Part shown: positions 7,385-18,586 of the stretch, piece by piece
Layout of the letters: each line of letters starts with the position of its first letter
Numbering within the stretch: position 1 is the first letter of the stretch
From: Sphingomonas psychrolutea
GTDB taxonomy: Bacteria; Pseudomonadota; Alphaproteobacteria; Sphingomonadales; Sphingomonadaceae
Length of the DNA stretch: 64,000 bases
Assembly: GCF_014636175.1 (NCBI RefSeq)
Contig: NZ_BMDW01000019.1
Coordinates: forward strand, 1-64,000
Direction: 5' to 3'
Made by a program: the position numbers and the translations under genes
Notes under the pieces: model-generated
Seen by the model: only the letters and a program-made list of their open reading frames with translations
Database searches by the model: none
What the model was told of the DNA's origin: nothing

Positions 7385-9307
7385 CTAGCGATTTCGCGAA
7401 TCGAGCCAGTCTGTGTAGCGCGCCGCGACAAGCGACAGGATAGAGAAACGACGCGCCTGCTCGCGTGCAGCTTTGGTTCCGGCATCGGGATCGATCGCCC
7501 GGTCAAGCAGAGATCGGATCCGGGCAAAATCGAAAAACTCCGCGATCCGGGTCGTTTCCAGTAGGGCGACGGCCTCACGGAGTGACCCGTCGTCCAAACT
7601 GAGCGGATCGGCGATCGGGCCATCATTGGCGCGCGGCCGATCCTGAAATTCGCCGGGCAGAACGTCCTGCAGCGCAGCGCACGCCAGATAACGGTTGCGC
7701 CCGTCGCGCACGTCGAGATGTCGCGGCACCGCCAGCGCAAATTCGACGACGCGCCGGTCGAAAAAGGGGCGTGTCAACGCAAGGCCGTACGATGCTGCCA
7801 TTGCTTCGAGTGCAGTTGCGTAGGCCGACTGGCGAAAGAGCGAATCGGTGATCACACGGTGCCGAAGGCGCTCCGATGCTCCGGCGGGAAAACGGTCGGC
7901 CCCACGAATGGCACCTGCAGCGATCAGTCGCGCCGTGAAGGATGTCTTCAAAGCCACAAGCGGGCCATTGCCCCGGAACCCACGCCGTGCCGCAATCAAA
8001 AAGCCACGGAGCGACCGCGGCAACAGCGGAAACAGCGTTTGTCGCAGCACAATGCTGCGCCAGCGCTCCCCCGTGACGCGCCGGTGTGCGCGCATCTCGT
8101 GCAGTAAGTTCGGTATGCGTCCCTGGGCCGCAAGATTCGCAAGCGCCATTTGACCGCGATCGTTGAGGGTATAGTCCCCGCCTTCCCCGTCCATTATCAG
8201 GCGTGCGCCCACCGCCTTCAGCACACCGAACGCTTCGGCATCGGCATATGCCGAGGGCGTCACCGGCAAGCCGCCGCTCGCTGCGAAAAACTCCTCAAGC
8301 CCGTCGAGCGGGTCTTGATCGCGAAAGTCGATATAATGGACGTCAAGATGCGGCATGTCGCGCTTGCACAGTTCGACCCAGGGTCGCGGATCGTACGGCC
8401 ATCCCTCCGCGCGCTCGGGCATGGCCGACGTCACAGAGACCAGCTTGCCGCCCTCGGGCAGCGCAGGCCCCGCAAGCGCCGCGATCGATCCGCTATCGAA
8501 GCCGCCGCTGAGCGACAGACCCGGTCGATCGACCAGCCGCCGGACGCGGCAGGCGACCGCTTCCTCCAGAATTTTCCGGTAATTCGCAACGTAATAAGCG
8601 TCGTCATGGCCGAGATGCGCCGGGTCCGCGTGCGGTTCCCAATAGCGCCTCCCGTCCACAGTGCCGCCCGTACCGATCGCCAGCGTCGTGCCGCCGCCCG
8701 CGCTGCGAATGCCGGCGGGCAGCATCCGCCCCTCCATTGCATTGCCCCAGAAATTGACGACTGCGCCGAGCGACACTTCGTCGAGCGCGCGCGGTACGCC
8801 GGGGGCTGCCCATAATGCCGTAATGTCGGTGGCAAAGGCAAAGAAACCCTCGCCCAGATGATAGTGCAGCGCGCGCTGCCCCATGTGATCGCGCGCGAGC
8901 AGCAGCCGCTTGCGCGCGACATCCCAGACCGCGAACGCGAAATCGCCGATCAGCTTTGCCGCGCAGGAATCGCCCCAGCGGCGATAGGCGTGGAGCACGA
9001 TTGCACTGTCCGGCATCGTCGCAAGCGTCGCGGGGTCGAGATCGAGCGCCACCGCGATCTCCTCGCGATTGTCGATCCGGCAATCGGCCACCAAGACCAG
9101 TCCAGCATCGCGATCGTAAAGCGGTTGCTGATCGAACGCATCCTCGCGCGTTACGCGCATCAGCCCGTGGCCAAGCCCGACCGAACCGTCGAGAAAGGTC
9201 GCGGACCCGTCGCCGCAGCGCACCGCCATCGCCGCGCCCATCCGATCGATGTCACGGTCGGCCACGCCTGCACCGTCGAAGCGCAAAATCCCCCAGATTG
9301 CGCTCAA
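7385..9307 (-). CDS. Asparagine-synthetase-like peptide cyclase (lasso C-type)
   Basis: A 640-residue member of the class-II asparagine synthetase superfamily. The C-terminal ATP-pyrophosphatase domain has the PP-loop SGGFDS at 267-272. The N-terminal domain starts with the residues SAIWGI after the initiator and so lacks the Cys2 nucleophile of glutamine-dependent AsnB. That loss is typical of enzymes that activate a carboxylate for attack by an amine already in the substrate, such as lasso cyclases and beta-lactam synthetases. It starts with TTG at 9307, nine bases after the PqqD-like stop; the two genes share a frame separated by a single TAG, so no upstream start is possible. Inferred role: macrolactam or isopeptide formation on the neighbouring peptide. 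Confidence 0.82.
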   Translation of the reverse strand: MSAIWGILRFDGAGVADRDIDRMGAAMAVRCGDGSATFLDGSVGLGHGLMRVTREDAFDQQPLYDRDAGLVLVADCRIDNREEIAVALDLDPATLATMPDSAIVLHAYRRWGDSCAAKLIGDFAFAVWDVARKRLLLARDHMGQRALHYHLGEGFFAFATDITALWAAPGVPRALDEVSLGAVVNFWGNAMEGRMLPAGIRSAGGGTTLAIGTGGTVDGRRYWEPHADPAHLGHDDAYYVANYRKILEEAVACRVRRLVDRPGLSLSGGFDSGSIAALAGPALPEGGKLVSVTSAMPERAEGWPYDPRPWVELCKRDMPHLDVHYIDFRDQDPLDGLEEFFAASGGLPVTPSAYADAEAFGVLKAVGARLIMDGEGGDYTLNDRGQMALANLAAQGRIPNLLHEMRAHRRVTGERWRSIVLRQTLFPLLPRSLRGFLIAARRGFRGNGPLVALKTSFTARLIAAGAIRGADRFPAGASERLRHRVITDSLFRQSAYATALEAMAASYGLALTRPFFDRRVVEFALAVPRHLDVRDGRNRYLACAALQDVLPGEFQDRPRANDGPIADPLSLDDGSLREAVALLETTRIAEFFDFARIRSLLDRAIDPDAGTKAAREQARRFSILSLVAARYTDWLDSRNR

Positions 9308-9316
9308 CGCTTGGGC

Positions 9317-9577
9317 CTAATTGAGCGTGATGGCGCGAAACTCGGCCAATTTGGTAAGGAAGCTGTCGAGCTCGGCGCGGCACGCGTCGGGCGTGACGTC
9401 GAATTCTTCGAGCAACCGCGCCTCCAGCGCGTCGCGCGTCTTCGACTCGTCGAGCAATTCCCAGATGCGCGCGCCGACGTCATTCAGGCCGATATATTTG
9501 CCTTCCTCGGCGCTCATCATCACGATTTCGTCGCCCACCTTGGCGGAAATCCAGTCACCCTGCTTGCTGATCGACAT
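9317..9577 (-). CDS. PqqD-like RiPP recognition protein
   Basis: An 86-residue PqqD-family protein. Features are GKYIGLNDVGARIWELLDE (the YxLNxxGxxIWxLL pattern of PqqD/RRE proteins) and a C-terminal helix FLTKLAEF. Such proteins bind the leader of a precursor peptide and present it to the modifying enzyme. The ATG at 9577 overlaps the end of the sulfotransferase gene by 23 bases; an in-frame start 10 codons earlier would add only a basic stretch. The cyclase follows after 9 bases in the same frame. Lasso B1 proteins have the same size and fold. Confidence 0.85.
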   Translation of the reverse strand: MSISKQGDWISAKVGDEIVMMSAEEGKYIGLNDVGARIWELLDESKTRDALEARLLEEFDVTPDACRAELDSFLTKLAEFRAITLN

Positions 9578-10481
9578 GCTCGAAATCCTCCTTGATCGCG
9601 GGCGCATAGCCCAGCCGTTCCATCATTGCCGCATGATCCTGCTCGATTCGCTTCACTTGCGCGCGCGTCAATTCATCCCGCCAGCCGCCAGCGACACCGC
9701 GCCGGAAGAAGCGGGTCTTGCCGTGTTCCGTTTGAGGTGCTTCGCCGAAGCCGGTGTCGGCTTCCTGGCGCTGCAGTTCGTCGATCGCGGCAAAGGCAAA
9801 GGCGCGCTCGATCGTAGCATCGTCGATCGACCATCCGGCGAAACACAGCGCCGCGCGCAGCGTCGGCAGCGGCGCGGCGTGCATCTCTTCATAGCGCACC
9901 AGATGGACCGGCACGTCGCGTTGATCGAGCCAACTGGCGGCATAGCCACCCCATCCGAGCAGCCGCTGACGCAATTGGTTGGTGAGCACACGCGGATGCG
10001 CACAGAAACAAAAGCTCGGATCGGCCATCATCGCGATCGCCTCGTCGATCGTGAAGTTTTGATAGTTGGCGAGCGACGCCGCGACATCGCGCGGATCGCG
10101 CACGAACAGTAGCGCCCCCGCTGCTGCTGCTGCCCCGCCCATGATCGGCTCGCCGTGGCGCGTATGGGTATAGCCGTCATGCGTCTTGACGAAGCGCACG
10201 GGATACAGCGTTTCGGGGTCGAACGGACCCTCATAGCTGTCGGCTGCGAGATACCGGTAGAGCGCGGGTCGCAGATCATCGATCTCGTCGAAGGTCAGCA
10301 GCCCCGATTCGATCAGCATGTGATTGTCGAAGCGCCCGCGCGAACTCGCGATCGAATCGGTGCTGTCGAGCGCGTTGATCGCGGCGGGCTCGGCGCGCGC
10401 CGGATCGAGATTGGAAAGCAACGCGCGAAACCAAGTATTGCCCGATTTGGGGTAGGACGTCAGCCAGACGGTGGGCCTCAC
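9555..10481 (-). CDS. Sulfotransferase-domain protein
   Basis: A 308-residue PAPS-dependent sulfotransferase homologue. The N-terminus carries the 5'-phosphosulfate loop TSYPKSGNTWFR, and the 3'-phosphate motif is seen as RDPRDVAASLANY at about 145-157. The C-terminus has a GGWRDELT segment as in cytosolic-type sulfotransferases. The start is a GTG at 10481 whose last two bases form the stop of the kinase gene (GTGA overlap). Because it sits between the kinase and the PqqD-like protein in an overlapping operon, I infer that it sulfates the RiPP-like product, perhaps at the single Tyr of the peptide tail; this is not shown by sequence. Confidence 0.85.
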   Translation of the reverse strand: MRPTVWLTSYPKSGNTWFRALLSNLDPARAEPAAINALDSTDSIASSRGRFDNHMLIESGLLTFDEIDDLRPALYRYLAADSYEGPFDPETLYPVRFVKTHDGYTHTRHGEPIMGGAAAAAGALLFVRDPRDVAASLANYQNFTIDEAIAMMADPSFCFCAHPRVLTNQLRQRLLGWGGYAASWLDQRDVPVHLVRYEEMHAAPLPTLRAALCFAGWSIDDATIERAFAFAAIDELQRQEADTGFGEAPQTEHGKTRFFRRGVAGGWRDELTRAQVKRIEQDHAAMMERLGYAPAIKEDFEHVDQQAG

Positions 10482-11419
10482 CCGCGCGATTCCGCCAGTT
10501 CGGCCGCGGGTGTGAGGCCGACTTCGGCCCAATGCGCCTCAAGCTGGGCAATGGTTTCGTCCATCGCACTGAAGCGCAGCGGGCGCGTCAACATGAAGAT
10601 TCCGGCGACATGTGCGATCGCCGCGCCGACCTGAAAATAGGCTTGCCGCTGCCCCATGCGCCGCACCAGTGTGGGCCGATAGGCATTGGCGACCAGCAGC
10701 CGTGACCCATCGACCAGATTGGGGCGACTGATCCCCGCCACACGCGGAGCACGATCCTCGGTCAGCATATAAACCGCGCCGACCGGCATTGGCGCGGTGC
10801 TGGCCACGCCCGGCTCGACATAAAATTTCTCCAGACGGTCGCGCATCGCCTCACCCTTGCGGTCCCCAAGCGCTAACGCTTCGATCGACCGCGTCCAGAG
10901 TTTAAGGAAGCGGCCGTCGGGGTGGACGATCGGCATCCCGGTGGCATCGAGCGTGATCGCAGCCTGATCATCGGTCACCAGCGTATAGCCACGCGCGCCA
11001 AGGGCGGCCGCCATGGTCGATTTGCCCGCGCCCGACGCGCCACAAAACAACACCGCTTTGCCCTTCACCGCAATCGCGCTGGCGTGGAGCACGATATGAT
11101 TGCGCTGATGCAGCAAGATGCCGAAAACATTGCCCGCCAGAAAAATCGCAATGTCCTGATCGCCAATATCGGCGCTGCGCGAATAGCCAATGCTGTGCCC
11201 GGCCTCGAGCAGGAAACGCCCGATCGACGGAATCTCCAGCAGGAACCGGTCGGCACTGCGCTGCCAGTTTGGGCCGGTTACGCTGACATCGTCGAGCGCT
11301 TCGGGAACCACGATCGCGCGGATCGTCACGTCGGGGATTGCCACAACGTCGAGCGGAATGAGCCCTGGCAAGCGCAGATCGCTGCGCACCGTGAGGCCGG
11401 ACACTCTATAGCAATACAC
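10478..11419 (-). CDS. HPr-kinase-like serine kinase of RiPP locus
   Basis: A 313-residue protein related to the C-terminal catalytic domain of HPr kinase. The P-loop GASGAGKST is at 127-135, preceded by HIVLHASAIAVKGKAVLFC, the common layout of these kinases. There is no HPr or PTS gene nearby. HprK-like kinases of this form accompany lasso clusters, and in paeninodin-type systems they phosphorylate the C-terminal Ser of the precursor. The start is GTG at 11419 (a second GTG lies five codons in). It is the first gene of an operon in which every junction overlaps or nearly touches. Confidence 0.8.
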   Translation of the reverse strand: MYCYRVSGLTVRSDLRLPGLIPLDVVAIPDVTIRAIVVPEALDDVSVTGPNWQRSADRFLLEIPSIGRFLLEAGHSIGYSRSADIGDQDIAIFLAGNVFGILLHQRNHIVLHASAIAVKGKAVLFCGASGAGKSTMAAALGARGYTLVTDDQAAITLDATGMPIVHPDGRFLKLWTRSIEALALGDRKGEAMRDRLEKFYVEPGVASTAPMPVGAVYMLTEDRAPRVAGISRPNLVDGSRLLVANAYRPTLVRRMGQRQAYFQVGAAIAHVAGIFMLTRPLRFSAMDETIAQLEAHWAEVGLTPAAELAESRG

Positions 11420-11481
11420 CCGGGTAGAGCCCCTTCTCGCCTTGATCGCGTCTCTGCAGATCGACGCGTCGCCTCAAGCGA

Positions 11482-12777
11482 TCACGCGCGCAACGTCCTG
11501 TCAAGGCGTGCGATATCGAGCTTGCCCTCCCAGCGCGCGACGACGATCGCTGCGACCGCATTGCCGATGAAATTGGTCAGACTGCGGCACTCGCTCATGA
11601 AACGATCGACGCCGAGGATCAGCGCCATCCCGGCAACCGGTACCGAGGGCACGATCGACAGCGTCGCCGCCAGCGTGATGAACCCCGCCCCCGTTACCCC
11701 CGCAGCGCCCTTCGAACTCAGCATCGCGACGCTGACCAGCAACAATTGATCCCCGATCGAGAGATGCACGCCGCACGCCTGCGCGATGAACAAGGAGGCC
11801 AGCGTCATATAGATGTTGGTGCCGTCGAGATTGAACGAATAGCCCGTCGGCACGACCAGCCCGACGATTCCACGGTCGCACCCCGCCGCCTCCAGCTTGG
11901 TCATGAGGTTGGGCAGCGCCGCCTCGGACGAAGATGTGCCGAGCACCAACAACAGTTCGGCCTTGAGATAGACGAGCAGCCGCAGGATCGAGAAACCGTG
12001 CAGCCACGCCACCGCTCCGAGGATGACCACCACAAACGCGATCGAGGTGAGATAGAAGGTCAGCACCAGTCCGCCGAGGCTGACCAAGCTCCCCGCGCCA
12101 TATTTGCCCACGGTGAAGGCAATCGCGCCGAACGCGCCGATCGGGGCCGCGCGCATCAGCAGGCCGACGATGCGGAAGACGATCAGCCCGAGCCGTTCGA
12201 TCAGATCGCGCACCGGATCCGCCGGTTTGCCGACCAGAGCGAGCGCAATGCCGAACAGGATCGCGACGAACAAGGTTTGCAGGATGGACCCGTCGGTGAG
12301 CGCGGACACCATTGTCGTCGGAATGATCGCCATCAGGAAACCGACCACGGTCGTCTCGTGCGCCTGCTGCGCATAATCCGCCACCGCACCGGCATCGAGC
12401 GTGGCGGGATCGACATGCATCGCCGCACCGGGCTGCACGACATTGCCGACGATCAAGCCGAGAATCAAAGCGAGCGTCGAGAAGAACAGGAAATAGCCGA
12501 ACGCCTTTGCCGCGACGCGCCCGACGGTGCGCAATTCGCGCATCCCTGCGATCCCGCTGACCAAGGTCAGGAAGATGACGGGCGCAATCACCATCTTGAC
12601 CAGCTTGATGAAGCCGTCGCCGAGCGGCTTCAGCGCCGCCCCCGTCTCAGGCCAAAAATGCCCGACCAGCGCGCCGAGCACGATCGCCGTCAGCACCTGC
12701 ACGTAAAGGTGCGCGTAGAAGGGCGTGGGCTTGCCCGGGATGGGGGTCGCGGCCGTCGGCGCGGGTGGGATCGTCAT
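11482..12777 (-). CDS. dctA: Dicarboxylate/amino acid:cation symporter (DctA-like)
   Basis: A 431-residue polytopic inner-membrane carrier of the DAACS family. Family signatures are visible: the serine-rich loop [12 protein letters not shown] near two-thirds of the chain, followed by [17 protein letters not shown], which forms substrate and sodium/proton sites. It takes up C4-dicarboxylates or acidic amino acids using the ion gradient. The start is ATG at 12777. The gene lies 62 bases downstream of the kinase start on the same strand, so it is upstream of the RiPP-like operon, but the HprK-like gene has its own start region. No dctBD regulator pair is adjacent. Confidence 0.88.
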   Translation of the reverse strand: MTIPPAPTAATPIPGKPTPFYAHLYVQVLTAIVLGALVGHFWPETGAALKPLGDGFIKLVKMVIAPVIFLTLVSGIAGMRELRTVGRVAAKAFGYFLFFSTLALILGLIVGNVVQPGAAMHVDPATLDAGAVADYAQQAHETTVVGFLMAIIPTTMVSALTDGSILQTLFVAILFGIALALVGKPADPVRDLIERLGLIVFRIVGLLMRAAPIGAFGAIAFTVGKYGAGSLVSLGGLVLTFYLTSIAFVVVILGAVAWLHGFSILRLLVYLKAELLLVLGTSSSEAALPNLMTKLEAAGCDRGIVGLVVPTGYSFNLDGTNIYMTLASLFIAQACGVHLSIGDQLLLVSVAMLSSKGAAGVTGAGFITLAATLSIVPSVPVAGMALILGVDRFMSECRSLTNFIGNAVAAIVVARWEGKLDIARLDRTLRA

Positions 12778-12912
12778 GGGCCCATCCTAAGCAAGGATCA
12801 CGGTGACACCACCCCCCGACTTGATCGAGACGTTATGGCGGTTGCAGGAAGCAGATCGCCCGCATATCAAAGGTGTAACAGGATCACCAACGATCCGGGG
12901 GCAGGAGTTTCG

Positions 12913-15900
12913 ATGCGCAACGATGTGACGGCGGTAATCGCCGGGCTGATGATGGCCACCCCACTTTCGGCGCAAACCGTCGCTGCCCCCACCAACACAC
13001 CCGCCAAACCACCCAAATGGAACGTCAACGCGCCCCCCGGCCTGACGACGCGGCAAGTGCCGATCGCGGTGAGCGAAGGCAGCTGGATGAATGTCGATGT
13101 GTCGCGCGACGGCACGATGCTGACGTTCGATTTGCTCGGCGACATCTACACCATGCCGATTGCAGGCGGCACGCCGACGCGCATCGCTGAGGGCCTTGCT
13201 TACGAACAGCAACCGCGCTTCTCACCCGACGGCAAGCGCATCGCCTTCGTGTCGGATCGCGGCGGCGGCGACAATATCTGGCTGATGAACTTGGACGGCA
13301 GCGATAAGCGGCAATTGACCAAGGAGGATTTCCGCTTGCTCAATCAGCCGAGCTGGAGCCCCGACGGCCGCTTCATCGTCGCCAAGAAGCATTTCACCAC
13401 CGCGCGCTCGCTCGGCACCGGCGAGGTGTGGATGTATCACGTCTCGGGCGGCGGTGGCGTGCAATTGGTCAAGCGCGCGAGCGAGGAATTGCAGAAGGAG
13501 TTGGGCGAACCGATCTATGCCGCCGACGGCAAATCCGTGTTCTTCACGCGCAATGTCACGCCCGGCCCGATCTTCGAATATGCGCAGAATTCGTACACCG
13601 ACCTGTTCGACATCGAACGCTATGACATGGTGACCGGCGAGACGAGTACCGCGGTGTCAGGCGCGGGCGGATCGGTCCGTCCGACGCCCTCGCCCGATGG
13701 CAAGCGCATCGCCTTCGTCCGGCGCGAGGCGGGCAAGTCGAAGCTCTACGTCAAGGACCTCGACAGCGGGGTCGAACGCAAGATTTACGATACGCTCGAT
13801 CAGGACGTGCAAGAGACCTGGGCGGTGACCGGCGTCTATCCCAATATGGCGTGGACGCCCGACGGCGCATCGGTCGTGTTCTGGGCGGGCGGGCATATTC
13901 AGCGCGCGAAAGCCGACGGATCGGGGGCGAGCGTCATCCCGTTCGCGATCAACGATACGCGCGTGGTGATCGACGCGATCCACCCGCAGATCGTGGTGGC
14001 GCCCGATCGCTTCACAACCAAGATGCCGCGTTGGGCGAGCATGTCGCCGGGTGGGCAAAGCGTGCTGTTCGAGACGCTGGGCAAATTGTGGATCAAGCCC
14101 GCTGCCGGCGGTGCGGCGCGGCGGCTGGTCAGCGGTGACGAGGCCGAGATGCAGCTGTGGCCGAGCTGGTCGCGCGACGGGCGTTCGGTGGTGTTCGTCG
14201 GCTGGACCGATGCCGGGCTGGCCAAGGTCCGCACCGTTGCGGCGAGCGGCGGCGCGGCTAAGGACGTGACCGCGAAGCCCGGCCATTACAGCAACCCGCG
14301 CTTTGCCCCCGATGGCCGCAGCATCGTCTTTGAAAGCGGCCGCGGCGGCGGCTTGACCGCGGCGCGGGGCAGCGAAAATCCCGGCATCTATCGGATCGCC
14401 ACAACCGGCGGCGGCACCGCCACGCGGATCACCAAGGGCGGCAGCGAACCGCAATTCGGCGCGGATGGCGAGCGGGTGTTTTTCCTCGCTTCTGAAAAGG
14501 GCAAGCGGCAGCTCGTCAGCACCGATCTCAACGGGCAGGCGCGGCGCGTCCATGCCTCGGGTGAATTGGTCAATGATTATCAGATCTCTCCCGATGGCCG
14601 CTACGTGGCGCTGCGGCAGAATTACGAAGCGTTCGTGATGCCGCTGCTGCCGGGCACGCAGGATGTCGCGGTCGATATCAAAAAGGGCGCGCTGCCCGTC
14701 ACCCGCGCGAGCGGCGACGGCGCGGCGTTCATCGGCTGGTCGCATGATGGTGCGCAATTGCATTGGTCACTCGGGCCAACGTTCTTCACGGTCCAGACCG
14801 AGGCCCTGTTCCGCGCTGCCCCTGCGGATGACGATGCGCCCAAGTTCGTCGCGCCGAAAACGGGCATCTCGCTGTCGATGGACGTCGCCGCCGACAAGCC
14901 GACCGGCACCATCGCGCTCACTGGCGCACGCATCGTCACCATGGCGAATGCCGAGGGCGGGATCATCGACGACGGCGTCATCGTCATCCGCGGCGACCGC
15001 ATCGTCGCGATCGGGCCGAAGGCGTCCACCCCGATCCCCGCTGGCGCCAAAACGGTCGATGTTGCGGGCAAGACGATCATTCCGGGGCTGGTCGATGCGC
15101 ATGCGCACGGACCGCAAGGCGATGACGATCTGATTCCACAACAGAATTGGTCGGCGATGCTCAACCTCGCCATGGGTACGACGACGATCCACGATCCATC
15201 GGCCAGCGCGTCCGAGATCTTCGTCGCGGCGGAAATGCAGCGCGCGGGCAAGATCATCGCGCCACGCACCTTCTCGACCGGGGAGATCATCTACGGTGCC
15301 AAATCGCCCGATGTCTATGCCGAGATCGATACGCTCGAGGATGCGTTGTCGGACGTGCGGCGGTTGAAGGCGGAGGGTGCGAACAGCGTCAAGAACTACA
15401 ACCAGCCGCGCCGCGAACAGCGCCAGATGGTCGTCGCCGCCGCCCAGCGCGAGAATATGGAGGTCGTGCCCGAAGGCGGCTCGCTCTTCGCGATGGACAT
15501 CAGCCTGATCCAGGATGGCAATGCTACGGTCGAGCATAACATTCCGCTCACCACCTTCTATAAGGATGTGGTCGATCTGTGGGCGCAGACCAAGACCAAT
15601 TACACGCCGACGTTGGTGGTTACCTATGGCGGGCTGGCGGGTGATCCGTATTGGCGGCAGCATACCGATGTGTGGAAACATCCGATTGTCTCGCGCTATG
15701 AGCCCCCCGCGCAATTGCTCGCGCAGAATGGCCGCCGCACGATGGCACCCGAGGATGCGTTCGTCGATGACGAGAGCGCGCGCGAGGCGGGCAAGCTCGC
15801 TGCGCGCGGCGTGCAAGTGTCGATCGGTGCGCATGGCCAGCAACCCGGATTGGGCGCGCATTGGGAGATGTGGTCGTTCGTCCGCGGCGGCTGGAGCCCG

Positions 15901-16200
15901 CTCCAGGCTCTGCGCGCCGGCACGATCATGCCCGCAACGTCGCTTGGCTATGCCAAGGATATCGGGTCGCTCGAAGTGGGCAAGCTCGCCGATCTCGTGG
16001 TGCTCGATGCCGATCCCACGGTCGACATCCGCAACAGCGACAAGATCCACCGCGTGATGCTGGGCGGGCGACTGTACGATCCGCTGACGATGGACGAAAT
16101 CGTAACCGGCACGCGCAAAAGTGCGCCGCTCTGGTGGAACGGCAGCGGCATCGGCGCTGGCGCGATGCCAAGCGTCGAAAGCGCGACCGGGGGAGATTAA
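12913..16200 (+). CDS. TolB-propeller/amidohydrolase fusion protein
   Basis: A 1095-residue exported protein. It starts with a signal peptide (MRNDVTAVIAGLMMATPLSAQ). Roughly residues 40-640 hold repeated TolB/WD40-like blades with the recurring phrases FSPDGKRIAFVSDRGG, WSPDGR and FAPDGRSIVFESGRGG. From about 680 an amidohydrolase domain begins, with LTGARIVTM and the metal motif HAHG at 730-733, ending with the usual LGYAKDIGSLEVGKLADLVVLD segment. Such fusions are periplasmic and may degrade cyclic or linear peptides captured by the propeller; the substrate is unknown. The ATG at 12913 follows GCAGGAG. The long open frame upstream is only antisense to dctA. Confidence 0.9.
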   Translation: MRNDVTAVIAGLMMATPLSAQTVAAPTNTPAKPPKWNVNAPPGLTTRQVPIAVSEGSWMNVDVSRDGTMLTFDLLGDIYTMPIAGGTPTRIAEGLAYEQQPRFSPDGKRIAFVSDRGGGDNIWLMNLDGSDKRQLTKEDFRLLNQPSWSPDGRFIVAKKHFTTARSLGTGEVWMYHVSGGGGVQLVKRASEELQKELGEPIYAADGKSVFFTRNVTPGPIFEYAQNSYTDLFDIERYDMVTGETSTAVSGAGGSVRPTPSPDGKRIAFVRREAGKSKLYVKDLDSGVERKIYDTLDQDVQETWAVTGVYPNMAWTPDGASVVFWAGGHIQRAKADGSGASVIPFAINDTRVVIDAIHPQIVVAPDRFTTKMPRWASMSPGGQSVLFETLGKLWIKPAAGGAARRLVSGDEAEMQLWPSWSRDGRSVVFVGWTDAGLAKVRTVAASGGAAKDVTAKPGHYSNPRFAPDGRSIVFESGRGGGLTAARGSENPGIYRIATTGGGTATRITKGGSEPQFGADGERVFFLASEKGKRQLVSTDLNGQARRVHASGELVNDYQISPDGRYVALRQNYEAFVMPLLPGTQDVAVDIKKGALPVTRASGDGAAFIGWSHDGAQLHWSLGPTFFTVQTEALFRAAPADDDAPKFVAPKTGISLSMDVAADKPTGTIALTGARIVTMANAEGGIIDDGVIVIRGDRIVAIGPKASTPIPAGAKTVDVAGKTIIPGLVDAHAHGPQGDDDLIPQQNWSAMLNLAMGTTTIHDPSASASEIFVAAEMQRAGKIIAPRTFSTGEIIYGAKSPDVYAEIDTLEDALSDVRRLKAEGANSVKNYNQPRREQRQMVVAAAQRENMEVVPEGGSLFAMDISLIQDGNATVEHNIPLTTFYKDVVDLWAQTKTNYTPTLVVTYGGLAGDPYWRQHTDVWKHPIVSRYEPPAQLLAQNGRRTMAPEDAFVDDESAREAGKLAARGVQVSIGAHGQQPGLGAHWEMWSFVRGGWSPLQALRAGTIMPATSLGYAKDIGSLEVGKLADLVVLDADPTVDIRNSDKIHRVMLGGRLYDPLTMDEIVTGTRKSAPLWWNGSGIGAGAMPSVESATGGD

Positions 16201-16252
16201 GCGACACGACCGTGACATTGAAAGGGTCGTTTCGATCAGTCTCAGGAATTTA

Positions 16253-16275
16253 AGTGATTGGACAGATCAATCACT
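16253..16275. promoter_or_regulatory. Dyad upstream of katG (possible OxyR-type site)
   Basis: Perfect 8-base arms AGTGATTG and CAATCACT are separated by 7 bases, 48 bases before the katG ATG. The inner ATTG-N7-CAAT fits the T-N11-A geometry used by LysR-type regulators such as OxyR, the usual activator of katG in alphaproteobacteria. No oxyR gene lies in this window, so the regulator is inferred. Confidence 0.5.
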
Positions 16276-16296
16276 CCGCTCCATCGTGTGGTATAG

Positions 16297-18513
<2,217 letters not shown>

Positions 18514-18534
18514 TCGCGTAGTCGATCGACACAA

Positions 18535-18569
18535 AAAATGGGCGCTTGCCACTGGCAAGCGCCCATTTT
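18535..18569. terminator. Bidirectional intrinsic terminator
   Basis: A perfect 16-bp stem (AAAATGGGCGCTTGCC with its complement) around a 3-base ACT loop, A-rich on the left and followed by TTTTCTTTT on the right. It sits between convergent katG and the TonB receptor and should end both transcripts. Confidence 0.92.
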
Positions 18570-18586
18570 CTTTTGTGCCCGGTCGA

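Noticed and set aside
7165..11419. Calling the locus a canonical lasso-peptide cluster
   Set aside because: No B2 protease, no exporter or isopeptidase, and no ring-forming Gly plus acidic residue pattern in the peptide.
11746..12912. Long open frame continuing upstream from the TolB/amidohydrolase gene
   Set aside because: It runs antisense through dctA and encodes low-complexity charged sequence; a signal peptide and a ribosome site mark the true start at 12913.
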